A DNA stretch of 64,000 nucleotides. Source: JAXMEQ01 sp046348225 (GTDB lineage Bacteria; Pseudomonadota; Gammaproteobacteria; Burkholderiales; Burkholderiaceae_C). Position numbers and translations under genes: made by a program. The notes under the pieces are model-generated. The model made no database searches, had not been told where the DNA came from, and was given only the letters and a program-made list of their open reading frames with translations. This document shows positions 54,177 to 63,355 of the stretch, piece after piece; position 1 is the first letter of the stretch; every line of letters starts with the position of its first letter. Where the stretch lies: assembly GCA_046348225.1 (NCBI GenBank), contig JAXMEQ010000002.1, positions 444,149 to 508,148 on the forward strand. The letters are read 5' to 3'.

Positions 54177-55886
54177 TTAAAGTCCCCGTGCTGGGACCGG
54201 CTTGGTTACCTCCAAACCGAGGGCGTGTACCCGCCGGTGACAGACCGGGTGCAGAAGCACGCGGTTGGAAAGAGCATGGCTCCCTCCGTACTCGCGGTAG
54301 ACGATGTGGTGATCGTCCATAGCGCGCGTACTGTCAATGAATTGCTCACACAAGACGCACTTGCCGCCTTGCTGCATCCACAGCTTCAGGCGCTGTGTGT
54401 CCCAGATGTCTTGCGACATTCGGGCCGTCAGCAACCGTTCCGCATAGGCAAACCACGCAGGGTCGAACGGGTTGTAGTTCCCGTCGACTTTCTGATGGCG
54501 GACAATTTTCGTGTCCGCAAGCTGGTACAAGACCAGCGACCTCAGATCCCCATTCTGATCGGGCAAGTGCACGGCCATGGCCCGGCGTGAGCCGAGTTGT
54601 GGCCAGTAGTGGTCGTAGACCCACTTGCCCGACTTTCTAGGATGCCGGCGCCGTCCCCATTTCATCAACCTCCAGTAAATCAGGTGGTCAAGTCGTGAGA
54701 ACGTCGCTTTGGCAACCACTCCTTTGTGGTACTCAGCCCAGCCGCGGAGCACTGGATTGAGTTTTCTGATGAGCAGTTCAGTTGGAACTGACAGCGAACT
54801 TCCGATGACCTCACTCACCTTGCTGTAGAACGCTTTCACGTTTTTCTTGCTCGGCTTGATCAGCATCTTTCCGTCGTACTTCCGGAAATTCCACCCTAAG
54901 AAGTCAAATCCTTCATCGATGTGCACGATCTTGGTTTTCTCCTCAGAGAACTGCAGACCCCGCTCGCGCAGGAATTCCACAATCCAAGGTTTGACCATGG
55001 ATTCAAGCAGCTCCTTCGAGTCGCCCGTCACCACAAAATCGTCTGCATATCGAACCAGATTCACTTTCGTCTTGTCAGCCGCTTTGGACCCGAGTTCCTT
55101 TTTGAGGTACTGCTTGAGTCCGCGCTCCAACCCGTTCAGGGTGATGTTCGCCAATGTCGGCGAAATGATCCCGCCTTGCGGCGTTCCCATTTCGGTTCGG
55201 TGCAGTTGTCCCCTATCGACGACACCTGCTTTCAACCACTTTCGGAGAATGCGTTTGTTCATGTGAACATTCGCTAGCAACCATTCGTGGTTGATGTTGT
55301 CGAAGAATCCCGTGATGTCCGCGTCCAAAATCCATTGGGCCGAAGCCTTCTGGGATAGCGACACGAACAACTGGCTCCGGGCATCGTGGGTTGATCGTCC
55401 TTTACGAAAGCCGTAGCTATTTGGGTCGGACGCACACTCTGACACCGGTTCCAGCGCGAGCAGGTATAAGGCCTGCATCGCCCGGTCGAACAGTGTTGGA
55501 ATGCCCAAAGGGCGCTCCTTGCCGTTCGTCTTTGGAATCCAGACGCGCCTCAGAGGCTTCGCCCGATATCCCTGTTTGTTCAATCGACACACCGCATTCC
55601 ATTTGGCCTTCGGTGAAGGCCATAGTTCGCGGTCGACGCCACTCGTCCGCTTCCCTTGGTTCTCGGAAACTTTCCTGACCGCCAATGCCTTGGCCTGCCA
55701 GGATCGAACAAGGCTTCTCTGAAGTCGTTTGACCCGTCGATAGTCCTTGTCCATTTCTGCCTGCGCAATGCGCGTCTGCATCTTCCCGACAAACATCTGA
55801 ACCAGCCCCCAGTCAACTAGGTGCCAATCCATTTGCTCGCCTGAAGACGCAGCGCGAGGTGCCGGAGCACTTCGCTGTGTTGCCAT
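54177..55886 (-). CDS. ltrA: Group II intron reverse transcriptase/maturase with HNH domain
   Basis: 569 aa from ATG at 55886, 5 nt after GGAG. RT domain with RPLGIPTLFDR, D-I-T-G-F-F-D (residue about 190), TPQGG at 235-239 and catalytic Y280-A-D-D. Maturase/X domain about 350-450 (LNPVLRGWAEYHKG). C-terminal HNH endonuclease about 500-555 with CVLC, DDHHIVYREYGG and HPVCHRRVH. No frameshift or stop, so the intron looks active in retromobility. Confidence 0.93.
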   Translation of the reverse strand: MATQRSAPAPRAASSGEQMDWHLVDWGLVQMFVGKMQTRIAQAEMDKDYRRVKRLQRSLVRSWQAKALAVRKVSENQGKRTSGVDRELWPSPKAKWNAVCRLNKQGYRAKPLRRVWIPKTNGKERPLGIPTLFDRAMQALYLLALEPVSECASDPNSYGFRKGRSTHDARSQLFVSLSQKASAQWILDADITGFFDNINHEWLLANVHMNKRILRKWLKAGVVDRGQLHRTEMGTPQGGIISPTLANITLNGLERGLKQYLKKELGSKAADKTKVNLVRYADDFVVTGDSKELLESMVKPWIVEFLRERGLQFSEEKTKIVHIDEGFDFLGWNFRKYDGKMLIKPSKKNVKAFYSKVSEVIGSSLSVPTELLIRKLNPVLRGWAEYHKGVVAKATFSRLDHLIYWRLMKWGRRRHPRKSGKWVYDHYWPQLGSRRAMAVHLPDQNGDLRSLVLYQLADTKIVRHQKVDGNYNPFDPAWFAYAERLLTARMSQDIWDTQRLKLWMQQGGKCVLCEQFIDSTRAMDDHHIVYREYGGSHALSNRVLLHPVCHRRVHALGLEVTKPVPARGL

Positions 55887-56793
55887 ACCTTCTCCAGTGA
55901 GGAGACCCATTGGGCGAAGGTCTGCCCCTGCGGGCAGACTACCCGCGGGGCCATGTTGAAGTTTGCAAAGGCTTTACGCCGTCGCACCTGAAGCAAGTCA
56001 GCACGCTTTCACGCTGGGGCAAATCTTGAACCCCTATCCGGCCCGTTACAGGCCGACATTCGCTTTTTGCTTCTTCCTCTACCCGCTACACCATGGCCGT
56101 CGCTTGCGCTTCGGTTGCCACCCCGTACTGGCGGTGGCGATGCGTCGGGCTTACCTCGTTTCCCTTGGTGCCCATCCGGCCGGCAGGCCGGAAGATGGGG
56201 TTAGGGACGTTCTATCCGCCGCGCGTTCAATGGGAACAGACTGAAGTAGATGACATTCAGTCTCAGACGCGTTGCCTTTTGGCCGTAGCTCCCCAGGTTG
56301 CCCCGGGACACAAGAGTTAGCTACTTCATTGTGACGGCGGTTCTCGCGAACGTTCACTTGTGTTTCCCTTGCCCTATACCTCGGCCACCCTCTCAAGTCT
56401 TGTTCTTGAAATTCATCCAGCTCGCGTCGGATTTGTGCGCTTGCGCGCGGGTCGTTTATCCATGGCTCCGCACAACTCAGTTACCCAAGATGCACGCACA
56501 GACGAGGTCACTTCATTCCAAAAGTGGTTTCGGTGAGAAACAAGGCACCAAAAGCGGTGCCGCTTTGTTGGCCGCCCGGAGAGGCGGCGGCTACAGTACT
56601 TTTATTTTGTAACTGTAGCGTTCAGGCAACAGAAATCCCTGCCGTGAGGCCGAATTTTGTTGCGAGGAGGCCCAAGGTGGGCCCCTCCGGTCGAAAAATG
56701 CGTGGCATTAATTCGACCATTTCTGAGTGATTTCCAGGGAGGAAATCGTTGCGCTCCCAGAGGGGAAACGCACTCCTATGAAGGCTGATTAGT

Positions 56794-57672
56794 TCAGCTA
56801 CAAGAGCGACTTCGAGTCGCACCATCCGGCAATGCTAGCGGCTCGGCCGGTACGGCGGCGGGCACGATGCCCGAAGCCGACTCTGCCCGCAGGCTTTCCA
56901 GCGCCGCGAGGCAATAGTGCGCGAACCAGAGCGAGGCAAAGGCAAACACCAGCGTGTAGATCCAGATCGCCACCGGCACCAGCACCACGAACGCCGCCGC
57001 AAACAGCGCGCCGGACGCCCACACAATGCTGGGCGCCGCGCCCAGGTAGCCCGTGAGGATGCCGATGCCCAGCAGCCAGCCGCGATGGCGGCGGAAGATT
57101 TCACGACGCTCTTCAACGCTGGCGTGCTCGGCCAGCACGTCAAACACCATGACGCGGTAGGTCAGCCAGCCCCAGATCAGTGGCGGCAGCACCAGGATGA
57201 GCGGCGGCACCAGCCACAGCGGAATCGATACCACCAGCGCGACCAGCGCCAGCAATACCGAGCCGAACGACCACAGCAGGCTCATCAGCAGCGAGCCGCC
57301 CTTCTTGCGCTCCAGCGTGGCAAAGCGCCGCTCGGCCACCAGGGACACCAGCGCCGGCGTCATGGCCACCGCCACCACCACCAGCGACACCACCACGATC
57401 AGTGGCGTGACGGTGAAGATGACGATCAGCGGCGCCACCACCACCTTGAGGTTGCCGGCACCCATGCCCTGCAGCCAGGCCCAGAAACTGTTGAGCAGTT
57501 CAAAGGCATCCAGCAGGCTGTTCACGCCATCGATGGCGGCTTGCCAGAAGAAGTAGCCCAGGCCCAGCGCCAGCGCCACCATGAAGACCAGCGGCAGCAG
57601 CGACAGCGCGATCACGCGCGGGTGCACGCAATAGGCGACTGCACGCCAGAAGGAGTCAAGAAGCAGGCTCAT
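56794..57672 (-). CDS. EI24/CysZ-like membrane protein, C-terminus truncated by intron
   Basis: 292 aa with several long helices (VIALSLLPLVFMVALALGLGYFF, VVVAPLIVIFTVTPLIVVV). EI24 domain, CysZ-like; function unknown. The genuine sequence ends at LALPD-G; the last residues ATRSRSCS and the stop are read from the group II intron. After splicing the end would be PDASPPALPPAG with TGA at 54008-54006, overlapping the cinA start. Confidence 0.78.
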   Translation of the reverse strand: MSLLLDSFWRAVAYCVHPRVIALSLLPLVFMVALALGLGYFFWQAAIDGVNSLLDAFELLNSFWAWLQGMGAGNLKVVVAPLIVIFTVTPLIVVVSLVVVAVAMTPALVSLVAERRFATLERKKGGSLLMSLLWSFGSVLLALVALVVSIPLWLVPPLILVLPPLIWGWLTYRVMVFDVLAEHASVEERREIFRRHRGWLLGIGILTGYLGAAPSIVWASGALFAAAFVVLVPVAIWIYTLVFAFASLWFAHYCLAALESLRAESASGIVPAAVPAEPLALPDGATRSRSCS

Positions 57673-57720
57673 GCACAGAGGATACCGGGATGCGTGGCGC
57701 CTGTGGCGCCCGGCGGTGGC

Positions 57721-58677
57721 TCAGGCCTTGCCGGCCAGGCGCTTGAGGCCCAGCCACTGCTGGGCCCAGAAGCCACGTCCATAGTCCCGGCCCTGCTCGA
57801 CCTGGTCGCGCACGCCGGTGGGGTCATAGCGCTGCTCGAAGTTGGCAGTGCCAAACAACATGTCCCACCAGGGCAGCAGCACGCCGAAATTGTGGCCGCC
57901 CAGCGTGCCACTGCCTTGCGTCTCGTGCCCGATGCCGATGCTGTGGTGCAGCCGGTGAAAGCGCGGGCTGACCCAGAGCCTTTCGCCCACGGCGCCAAAC
58001 CAGAGCCGCAGGTTGGCGTGCTGAAAGCTCTCGCTCAACTGCGTGAACGCCACCACCGCCACGAACTGGCCCGGGGGCACGCCGATCGCCTGGGCCAGCG
58101 CCACGATCAGGCAGTCGCGCAGCACGTCGTCCAGCAGGTGGTTGCGGTTGTCGCTCCACATGGTCATCTGGCGCTGTGAATGGTGCAGTGCGTGCAGATT
58201 CCACCACCAGTTGAAGCCGTGCTGGCCGCGGTGAATCCAGTAGTCGGCAAAGTCGAACACCACCAGGTAAATGAGGAAGCTCACCAGCGCCACGTCGGTC
58301 ACGCCTGGCCACAGCTCGTCCAGGTGCAGCGTGGGGACGCCAGCCACCCGCAGTGCGCCAAAGAGTTCGTCAAACAAGGGGTCGAGCGTGAAAAACAGCA
58401 CCAGCCGGAACACACCCAACCGGTGGATCAGCGTGTAAACCACGTCAGTGCGGATCGCCGCGCGGTCGGTCACGGGCTCCACAGGCCGCCAGCGCTGCAG
58501 CGGCCCGATCACGGCCAGCAACACGGCGATCTGGAGCAGCCCGACCAGCAGCCAGCCGGTCGCCACGTAGGCATCTTCCAGCCGGCCACCCAGGCCCAGA
58601 CCGAACACCAGCGGCTGCACCAGCCCTTCAAACAGGGCCTGCTGGGCGGCGGAAAAGGTGTCGGTCAGCCAGTCCAT
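57721..58677 (-). CDS. Sterol desaturase/fatty acid hydroxylase family protein
   Basis: 318 aa membrane di-iron enzyme. His boxes HRGQH, HALHHSQRQ and HRLHHSIGIGHE are present with the usual spacing. Start ATG at 58677, 4 nt after the deacetylase stop. The product could be a modified lipid or carotenoid; unknown. Hydrophobic start of about 90 residues. Confidence 0.85.
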   Translation of the reverse strand: MDWLTDTFSAAQQALFEGLVQPLVFGLGLGGRLEDAYVATGWLLVGLLQIAVLLAVIGPLQRWRPVEPVTDRAAIRTDVVYTLIHRLGVFRLVLFFTLDPLFDELFGALRVAGVPTLHLDELWPGVTDVALVSFLIYLVVFDFADYWIHRGQHGFNWWWNLHALHHSQRQMTMWSDNRNHLLDDVLRDCLIVALAQAIGVPPGQFVAVVAFTQLSESFQHANLRLWFGAVGERLWVSPRFHRLHHSIGIGHETQGSGTLGGHNFGVLLPWWDMLFGTANFEQRYDPTGVRDQVEQGRDYGRGFWAQQWLGLKRLAGKA

Positions 58678-58681
58678 CGGG

Positions 58682-59542
58682 TCAGCCGCGCCGCGCAATC
58701 CAGTCCTTGTAGGCCGGGTGCTCGCGCAGGGTCTGGAAACAGAAGCCGCGCGCCTTCAGGCCGCTGAGCAGCGGTTCCAGCACGGCCGGCGCCCACGGGT
58801 CCTTGCGCGACCAGATGCCCAGGTGCGCCATCAGGATGTCGCCCGCGCGCAGGTCGCGCAGTGCCTTTTTGAGCAGGGCGTCGTTCGGGTATCGGTCGCT
58901 GGGCAGTTCGTCGCCCAGAAAGCCCGCCGGGGCCCAGCCCACATGGGCGTAGCCGCAAGCCTGCGCCGCCGCCAGCAGCGCGGGCGAGGTCTTGCCGCCG
59001 GGCGCGCGGAACAGCGGCAGCGGCTTCTGCCCCGTGACCGCCTGCAGCCGGTCGGCGGCCGCGCCGATGGCCGCACAGTAGTCGCCAGCGCTCCACTCCA
59101 GGGGCTTGCCGGCTTCGGGCCCGGCCGACGCCTGCACCCGGAACCGCGGCGGCGTGCCGGGCAGGTCGGCGCGCCAGTACACGTGGTTCAGCGTGTGCGA
59201 CGCGAACTCGTGCCCTTCGCCCGCCCGCGCCTTCCACCACGCGGCCCAGTGTTCGCCCAGGCTGCCGTCACCGGTTTGCGTGGGTTCGTGGGCGGCAAAA
59301 AACGTCGCGCGCACCTGCTGGCGCCGCAGCACGTCGGCCACCAGTGGCGCCACCCCCATGTGCCCGGTGTCGAAAGTCAGGTACAGCGGCTTTTCACAGG
59401 CATTTCGGGCTGCAGCCCGCGTGCCGATTGCGCAAGCCGCTATGAAAATGATAGCAACTGCGAGGCCGTGGCCAGCCCGGCGAAGCGGCTCAGCGGGGGT
59501 TGTGGTCAAGCGTCCAGACGCCATGCGGGGATTTTCCAACAT
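58682..59542 (-). CDS. Polysaccharide deacetylase (NodB) family protein
   Basis: 286 aa; ATG at 59524 is an alternative start. N-terminal signal anchor, whose hydrophobic part (residues 29-46, AIIFIAACAIG) is written by a family A repeat. NodB motifs: TFD58-T59-GH where most have TFDDG, H116-x3-H120 (SHTLNH), FRAPGGK, and AHLGIW. The second Asp of motif 1, a metal ligand, is Thr, so activity is uncertain. It overlaps the beta-propeller gene by 53 nt. Confidence 0.82.
   Translation of the reverse strand: MLENPRMASGRLTTTPAEPLRRAGHGLAVAIIFIAACAIGTRAAARNACEKPLYLTFDTGHMGVAPLVADVLRRQQVRATFFAAHEPTQTGDGSLGEHWAAWWKARAGEGHEFASHTLNHVYWRADLPGTPPRFRVQASAGPEAGKPLEWSAGDYCAAIGAAADRLQAVTGQKPLPLFRAPGGKTSPALLAAAQACGYAHVGWAPAGFLGDELPSDRYPNDALLKKALRDLRAGDILMAHLGIWSRKDPWAPAVLEPLLSGLKARGFCFQTLREHPAYKDWIARRG
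59400..59458. repeat. Family A palindromic repeat inside deacetylase signal anchor
   Basis: GC arm GGGCTGCAGCCCGC, then TTGCGCAAGCC and core GCTA-N9-TAGC at 59439-59455. Same arrangement as in imuB (3946) and dnaE2 (2327). In frame. Confidence 0.85.
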
Positions 59543-60473
59543 TGACCTGGCGGATCACCTTCTTCTGCTCGGTGTCGATCACGGTCAGCTTGCGCGCCCA
59601 GCGCGACGTCACCAGCAGCGTCTTGCCACCGGCCATCACGTCCATGCAGTCCGGCCCACCCGGTGCGGGCAGCGTTGCCACCACCTCCAGCGTCTGCAGG
59701 TCAATCTTGCTGATGGTGTTGGCCACCCGGTTGCTGAGGTACACGTGGCGCTGGTCGCCGGCCGAACGGAAGGCATGGGCGCCATCCCCCGTGCGGATTT
59801 TCCTGACCGACCTGGGCTCCTTGCCCGACACGTCAAACACCTCCACGCTGTGGCTGCCGGTCAGCCCCACCAGCAGCAGCTTGTCATCGGGCGTGCCAAA
59901 CAGATCGGCCGGCATCGGGCCGGTGCGGGTGCGCCACTTGATGCCCTGGGTGGCCAGGTCAATCGCCACCAGTTCGTCGCTGTCCTGCATGGACGCATAG
60001 ACGGTGGTGCTCTTGCTGTCGATCCAGAGATGGCTGGGCGTCTTGCCGGTGGCGATCCGTTTGGCCAGCGTCAGGTCCTTGCCATCCCAGCGGTAGATGT
60101 CCACATGGTTCAGGCGGTTCGCCGCCGTGACAAACCATTTCATGTCGGGCGAGAAGCGCAGGTGGTAGGGGTCCAGAATGCCGCGCACGGTGCGCTGGAT
60201 CTCGGCGGTCTTCGGGTCCACAAACGTCAGCGAATCCGCCAGCGCATTGGCGATGATGAGCGACTTCTCGTCCGGTGTGAGATACAGGTGGTGCGGTTCC
60301 TTGCCGGTGGCGATGCGGCGGGTTTCCTTCCAGGTGACCGGATCAATGACGCTGACATTGGCCTCCAGCGAATTCAGTACAAAAATCGGATGGGTCTGCG
60401 ACAGCGCGGCCAGCGGCGAAACAAACAGCATGACAGCCGGCAACAGTGCGGCAAAACGTCGGGAAAAGTTCAC
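59490..60473 (-). CDS. Exported beta-propeller protein (YncE-like)
   Basis: 327 aa from GTG at 60473; the codons before it lack a signal peptide. Signal peptide RRFAALLPAVMLFVSPLAALS. Repeats of about 42 residues of the 40-residue YVTN/YncE type (NSLEANVSVIDPVTWKETRRI, ATGKEPHHLYLTPDEKSLII, ATGKTPSHLWIDSKSTTVYA). Probably a seven-bladed periplasmic propeller. It forms a leftward group with the deacetylase and desaturase. Confidence 0.82.
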   Translation of the reverse strand: MNFSRRFAALLPAVMLFVSPLAALSQTHPIFVLNSLEANVSVIDPVTWKETRRIATGKEPHHLYLTPDEKSLIIANALADSLTFVDPKTAEIQRTVRGILDPYHLRFSPDMKWFVTAANRLNHVDIYRWDGKDLTLAKRIATGKTPSHLWIDSKSTTVYASMQDSDELVAIDLATQGIKWRTRTGPMPADLFGTPDDKLLLVGLTGSHSVEVFDVSGKEPRSVRKIRTGDGAHAFRSAGDQRHVYLSNRVANTISKIDLQTLEVVATLPAPGGPDCMDVMAGGKTLLVTSRWARKLTVIDTEQKKVIRQVNVGKSPHGVWTLDHNPR

Positions 60474-60554
60474 AAAAAAACCAGTGGTGGAGGCAGGCCG
60501 ACAGTGTAGCCGCCCCCTCGGGCCCGCCGACCCACAAGCCCTTACCATCCAGTC

Positions 60555-61334
60555 ATGGAATTGATCGAGGTCAACGGCGTCCGGCTCGAAGTCGTGCGGA
60601 TCGACGGCAACGACCGGCCACCCATCGTGTTTCTGCATGAGGGCCTGGGTTCGGTGGCCATGTGGCAGGGCCGCGCGGGATCGTGGCCAGAAGCCATCTG
60701 TGCCGCCACCGGGCGGGCCGGCGTGGTGTGGTCGCGCCGCGGCTATGGCCGGTCGGACCCGGTGCCCGACGTTCGCGGCAGCGGCCGGCTGAAGCCCGAC
60801 TACATGCACCACGAAGCCTGGGCGGTGTTGCCGGCGCTGCTGCAGCACCTGGGCATTGCCCGACCCGTGCTGCTGGGCCACTCCGACGGCGCCAGCATCG
60901 CCCTGCTCCATGCCAGCCGGTTTCCGGTGGCAGCCTGCATCGTGATGGCCCCGCATGTGATGGTGGAAGACGTTTCCATCGACTCCATCGCCCGGGCGCG
61001 GCATGCCTATGAACACGGTGACCTGCGCGCACGGCTGGCCCGCTACCACGCGGACGTGGACTGCGCCTTCTGGCAATGGAACGACGCCTGGCTGGACCCG
61101 GCGTTCCGCAGTTTTGACATTCGTGACGAGTGCCGCGCCATCACCGCGCCGGTGCTGGCCATCCAGGGCGAAGACGATGCCTATGGCACGATGCGCCAGA
61201 TTGAGGAGATCGCGCCCACGCGCGGACCGCTGCAGCTGGAAAAGCTGGCCGCCTGCGGCCATTCGCCGCACCGCGACCAGACCGAACGTGTCACGCGGCT
61301 GGTGCAGGCGTTTCTGGCGCAGCCCGGCCGGTGA
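60555..61334 (+). CDS. Alpha/beta-hydrolase
   Basis: 259 aa. FLHEGLGSVAMW (oxyanion), SRRGYGRSDP, nucleophile elbow GHSDGASIAL, acid in IQGEDDAYG, His in ACGHSPHRDQ. All triad residues are present, in contrast to the protein at 29276. Substrate unknown. It overlaps the convergent rsuA end by 44 nt. Confidence 0.88.
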   Translation: MELIEVNGVRLEVVRIDGNDRPPIVFLHEGLGSVAMWQGRAGSWPEAICAATGRAGVVWSRRGYGRSDPVPDVRGSGRLKPDYMHHEAWAVLPALLQHLGIARPVLLGHSDGASIALLHASRFPVAACIVMAPHVMVEDVSIDSIARARHAYEHGDLRARLARYHADVDCAFWQWNDAWLDPAFRSFDIRDECRAITAPVLAIQGEDDAYGTMRQIEEIAPTRGPLQLEKLAACGHSPHRDQTERVTRLVQAFLAQPGR

Positions 61335-62046
61335 TGGCGGCCAGGTCGCCGGCATAAAGCCAGCGCCACTGGCCCGGCGCCAGGTCGGCCGGCAGCGCGA
61401 GCCCGCCAATGCGGGAGCGGTGCAGTGCCTCGACCCGGTTGCCGACGGCCGCCACCATGCGCTTGACCTGGTGGTATTTGCCCTCCGTGAGCGTCAGGCG
61501 CAAATGCGTCGGTCCAACCGCTTCGCAGGCGGCGGCAGCCACGGGCTTCGGGTCGTCGTCCAGCACCACGCCCGCCAGCAGGCGGCTGACCTGTTGCCCG
61601 TCCAGCGGGTGCTTCACCATCACCTCGTACACCTTGGGCACATGGTGGCGCGGCGAGCTCATGCGGTGAATGAACTTGCCGTCGTCGGTCAGCAGCAGCA
61701 GGCCGGTGGTGTCCTGGTCCAGCCGGCCCACGGCCTGCACCCCCTGCACAGCACCTTTTTGCGGGCGCTGGCGCAGCGGCGCCGGCAGCAGCGTGTAGAT
61801 GCTCGGCCAGGTGGAAGGTTTTTGTGAGCATTCGGTGCCGGCAGGTTTGTGCAGCAGCACATACGCAGGGGCGTGGTACTCCCAGGGCTTGCCCTGAACC
61901 GTGAAGTGCAGGCCGGTGGGGTCCAGGTCCAGGGACGGGTCGTCGCAGGCCTGGCCTGCCACCGTCACCAGCCCCTGCTGGATCAGGCCCGCGCAGACGC
62001 GGCGCGTGCCAAAGCCCTGTGAATAAAGGATGTCGTCAAGCCGCAT
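61291..62046 (-). CDS. rsuA: 16S rRNA pseudouridine synthase, RsuA family
   Basis: 251 aa from ATG at 62046. N-terminal S4 RNA-binding domain (MRLDDILYSQGFGTRRVCAGLIQQG) and catalytic D110 in GRLDQDTTGLLLLTDDG; VYEVMVKHPL and EGKYHQVKRM follow. Predicted to make pseudouridine 516 of 16S rRNA. The end (AAPETPAPAA) overlaps the hydrolase. Confidence 0.9.
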   Translation of the reverse strand: MRLDDILYSQGFGTRRVCAGLIQQGLVTVAGQACDDPSLDLDPTGLHFTVQGKPWEYHAPAYVLLHKPAGTECSQKPSTWPSIYTLLPAPLRQRPQKGAVQGVQAVGRLDQDTTGLLLLTDDGKFIHRMSSPRHHVPKVYEVMVKHPLDGQQVSRLLAGVVLDDDPKPVAAAACEAVGPTHLRLTLTEGKYHQVKRMVAAVGNRVEALHRSRIGGLALPADLAPGQWRWLYAGDLAAITGRAAPETPAPAA

Positions 62047-62222
62047 GCAGGCACTGGTCGCGACGCGCCGCACTTCAGAACGGCGTGCACGGGAATTCAA
62101 GTCGTTGTAACGTAGTGCAGATTATCGCCGTCCACCACCGGCGGCACCGGGTGCCCGCCCTCTGGATGTTCAACCCTGCCTCGCGAGGACACAGTGCAAA
62201 CCACCCCCCTGCATTCAAGGCC

Positions 62223-62708
62223 ATGTCGGTGAGCGGCCGGCGCTGGGTGCGCCTGGGCGCGAAAGCGCTGCACGATGTCGCGTCGATCGGCTTCGGCGGC
62301 GGCCTGGCCGCCTGCCTGGTCATCAACCTGTGGGCCAACCGCGCGGCGGCGGCGGAGTTCACCGCGGCACGGCAACTGTTTGCGGTGATTGCGCAATATG
62401 TGCTGATACCGTCCATGGCGGTTGTTGTGCTGAGCGGGTTGCTGGCCATGGCCGCAACACGCGCCTACCAGGATGCCGGCTGGGCGTGGGTCAAGGCGCT
62501 GCTGGGCATCAGCGTTTTCGAAGCGACCTTGCTGGTGGTCGGCTCCGGCCAACGGCATGCCGAGTTTGTGGCAGCGGTGGCGGACCCCGCCGCGCTCGAC
62601 GCACTGCTTCGCTCCGAGCGCATCACCCTGTGGCTGCTGATCGCTCTGTGCATCGTCAACGTCGTGCTGGCGGTGTGGCGACCCAAGCTGACGATCAAGG
62701 TCCGCTAG
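62223..62708 (+). CDS. DUF2269 membrane protein
   Basis: 161 aa from ATG at 62223. Four predicted helices; LHDVASIGFGGGLAACLVINL is DUF2269-like, with AAQYVLIPSMAVVVLSGLLA-type helices. Function unknown. Divergent from rsuA. Confidence 0.75.
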   Translation: MSVSGRRWVRLGAKALHDVASIGFGGGLAACLVINLWANRAAAAEFTAARQLFAVIAQYVLIPSMAVVVLSGLLAMAATRAYQDAGWAWVKALLGISVFEATLLVVGSGQRHAEFVAAVADPAALDALLRSERITLWLLIALCIVNVVLAVWRPKLTIKVR

Positions 62709-62843
62709 CTGACTTCACGGCGTCGCCGCGCGATGACGCAGGCCATTCGCAAAAACAGAGGGATGTTTTAGGTGGTTTTGCTTAACGCAGGGGGCATGGA
62801 CGTCAATACATTGACCTTCTCTTCCTATCGTCGGAAAGCATGT

Positions 62844-63086
62844 ATGCCCATCATCAAGATCCAAGTCCTCGACGGCTCCGATCAGCCGCTTGCAGCGAGC
62901 GTGCAGGTTACGGGCTGTGGCGAGCTCTCTACCAACGCCCAGGGGCTGGTACAGGTGCTGCTCGGCGGCGACGCGAGCGATGCAGAGATCCAGATCAACG
63001 GGGCCAAGGTCTGGTCAGGCCCGCAGACCACCCTGAAGCCGATGGAGGTCTTCAAGCTGAAAGGCGACGCCTACCAGCGCCAGTGA
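62844..63086 (+). CDS. Small orphan protein, beta-rich
   Basis: 80 aa from ATG at 62844; ATG at 62796 or 62772 would add up to 24 residues. Pattern IKIQVLDGSDQPLAASVQVT and GELSTNAQGLVQVLLGG suggests a small beta-sandwich of carboxypeptidase-regulatory or Ig type. I do not recognise the family. Gene density falls here. Confidence 0.45.
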   Translation: MPIIKIQVLDGSDQPLAASVQVTGCGELSTNAQGLVQVLLGGDASDAEIQINGAKVWSGPQTTLKPMEVFKLKGDAYQRQ

Positions 63087-63355
63087 ACTTCCCATGGCAC
63101 CCAGGCTCGCCGTCACGCCGGAAGTCCATTTCACGACGCCCAGTACGTCGGACCGCGTGCAGCGACGCCAGGACTGCTGCCGCCTCGACATCTTTCCACG
63201 ACGGGTGAAATGGGCGTACGGGATCCGAAAAAGGACAAGGCCGCCAGGTCAATGTTCCTGGCGGCCTTTGGAGGGCGTATTGGTGGCGGATGGTTGACTA
63301 TGTGTGGACTGGCCTCCCGAGCTTATGAGCACTGGCGCGGGTTGCTGCGGGGATC
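63087..63355. other. Intergenic region
   Basis: About 270 nt without a supported gene apart from a terminator at 63239-63269. It lies between the orphan gene and the convergent HNH gene. Confidence 0.5.
63239..63269 (+). terminator. Strong hairpin terminator
   Basis: Perfect 10-bp stem GGCCGCCAGG-N8-CCTGGCGGCC followed by TTT. It lies 150 nt after the orphan gene stop, and can end transcription from either side. Confidence 0.6.

Larger units (their letters stand above)
54038..56822 (-). mobile_element. Group II intron with reverse transcriptase
   Basis: Starts with GTGCGACTCG at 56822, fitting the GUGYG consensus. It carries a reverse transcriptase (54177-55886), domain V (54082-54115) and a domain VI hairpin GGAGGCC-GAGA-GGCCTCC followed by TTCCTACCC with the likely branch A at 54047. 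The 3' end is placed at 54038 or 54039: a usual AY end gives 54039, while the frame of the flanking genes favours 54038. It is in the sense orientation relative to both EI24 and cinA. The 0.9 kb between 55887 and 56793 has no gene and holds the RNA domains I-III. Confidence 0.88.
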
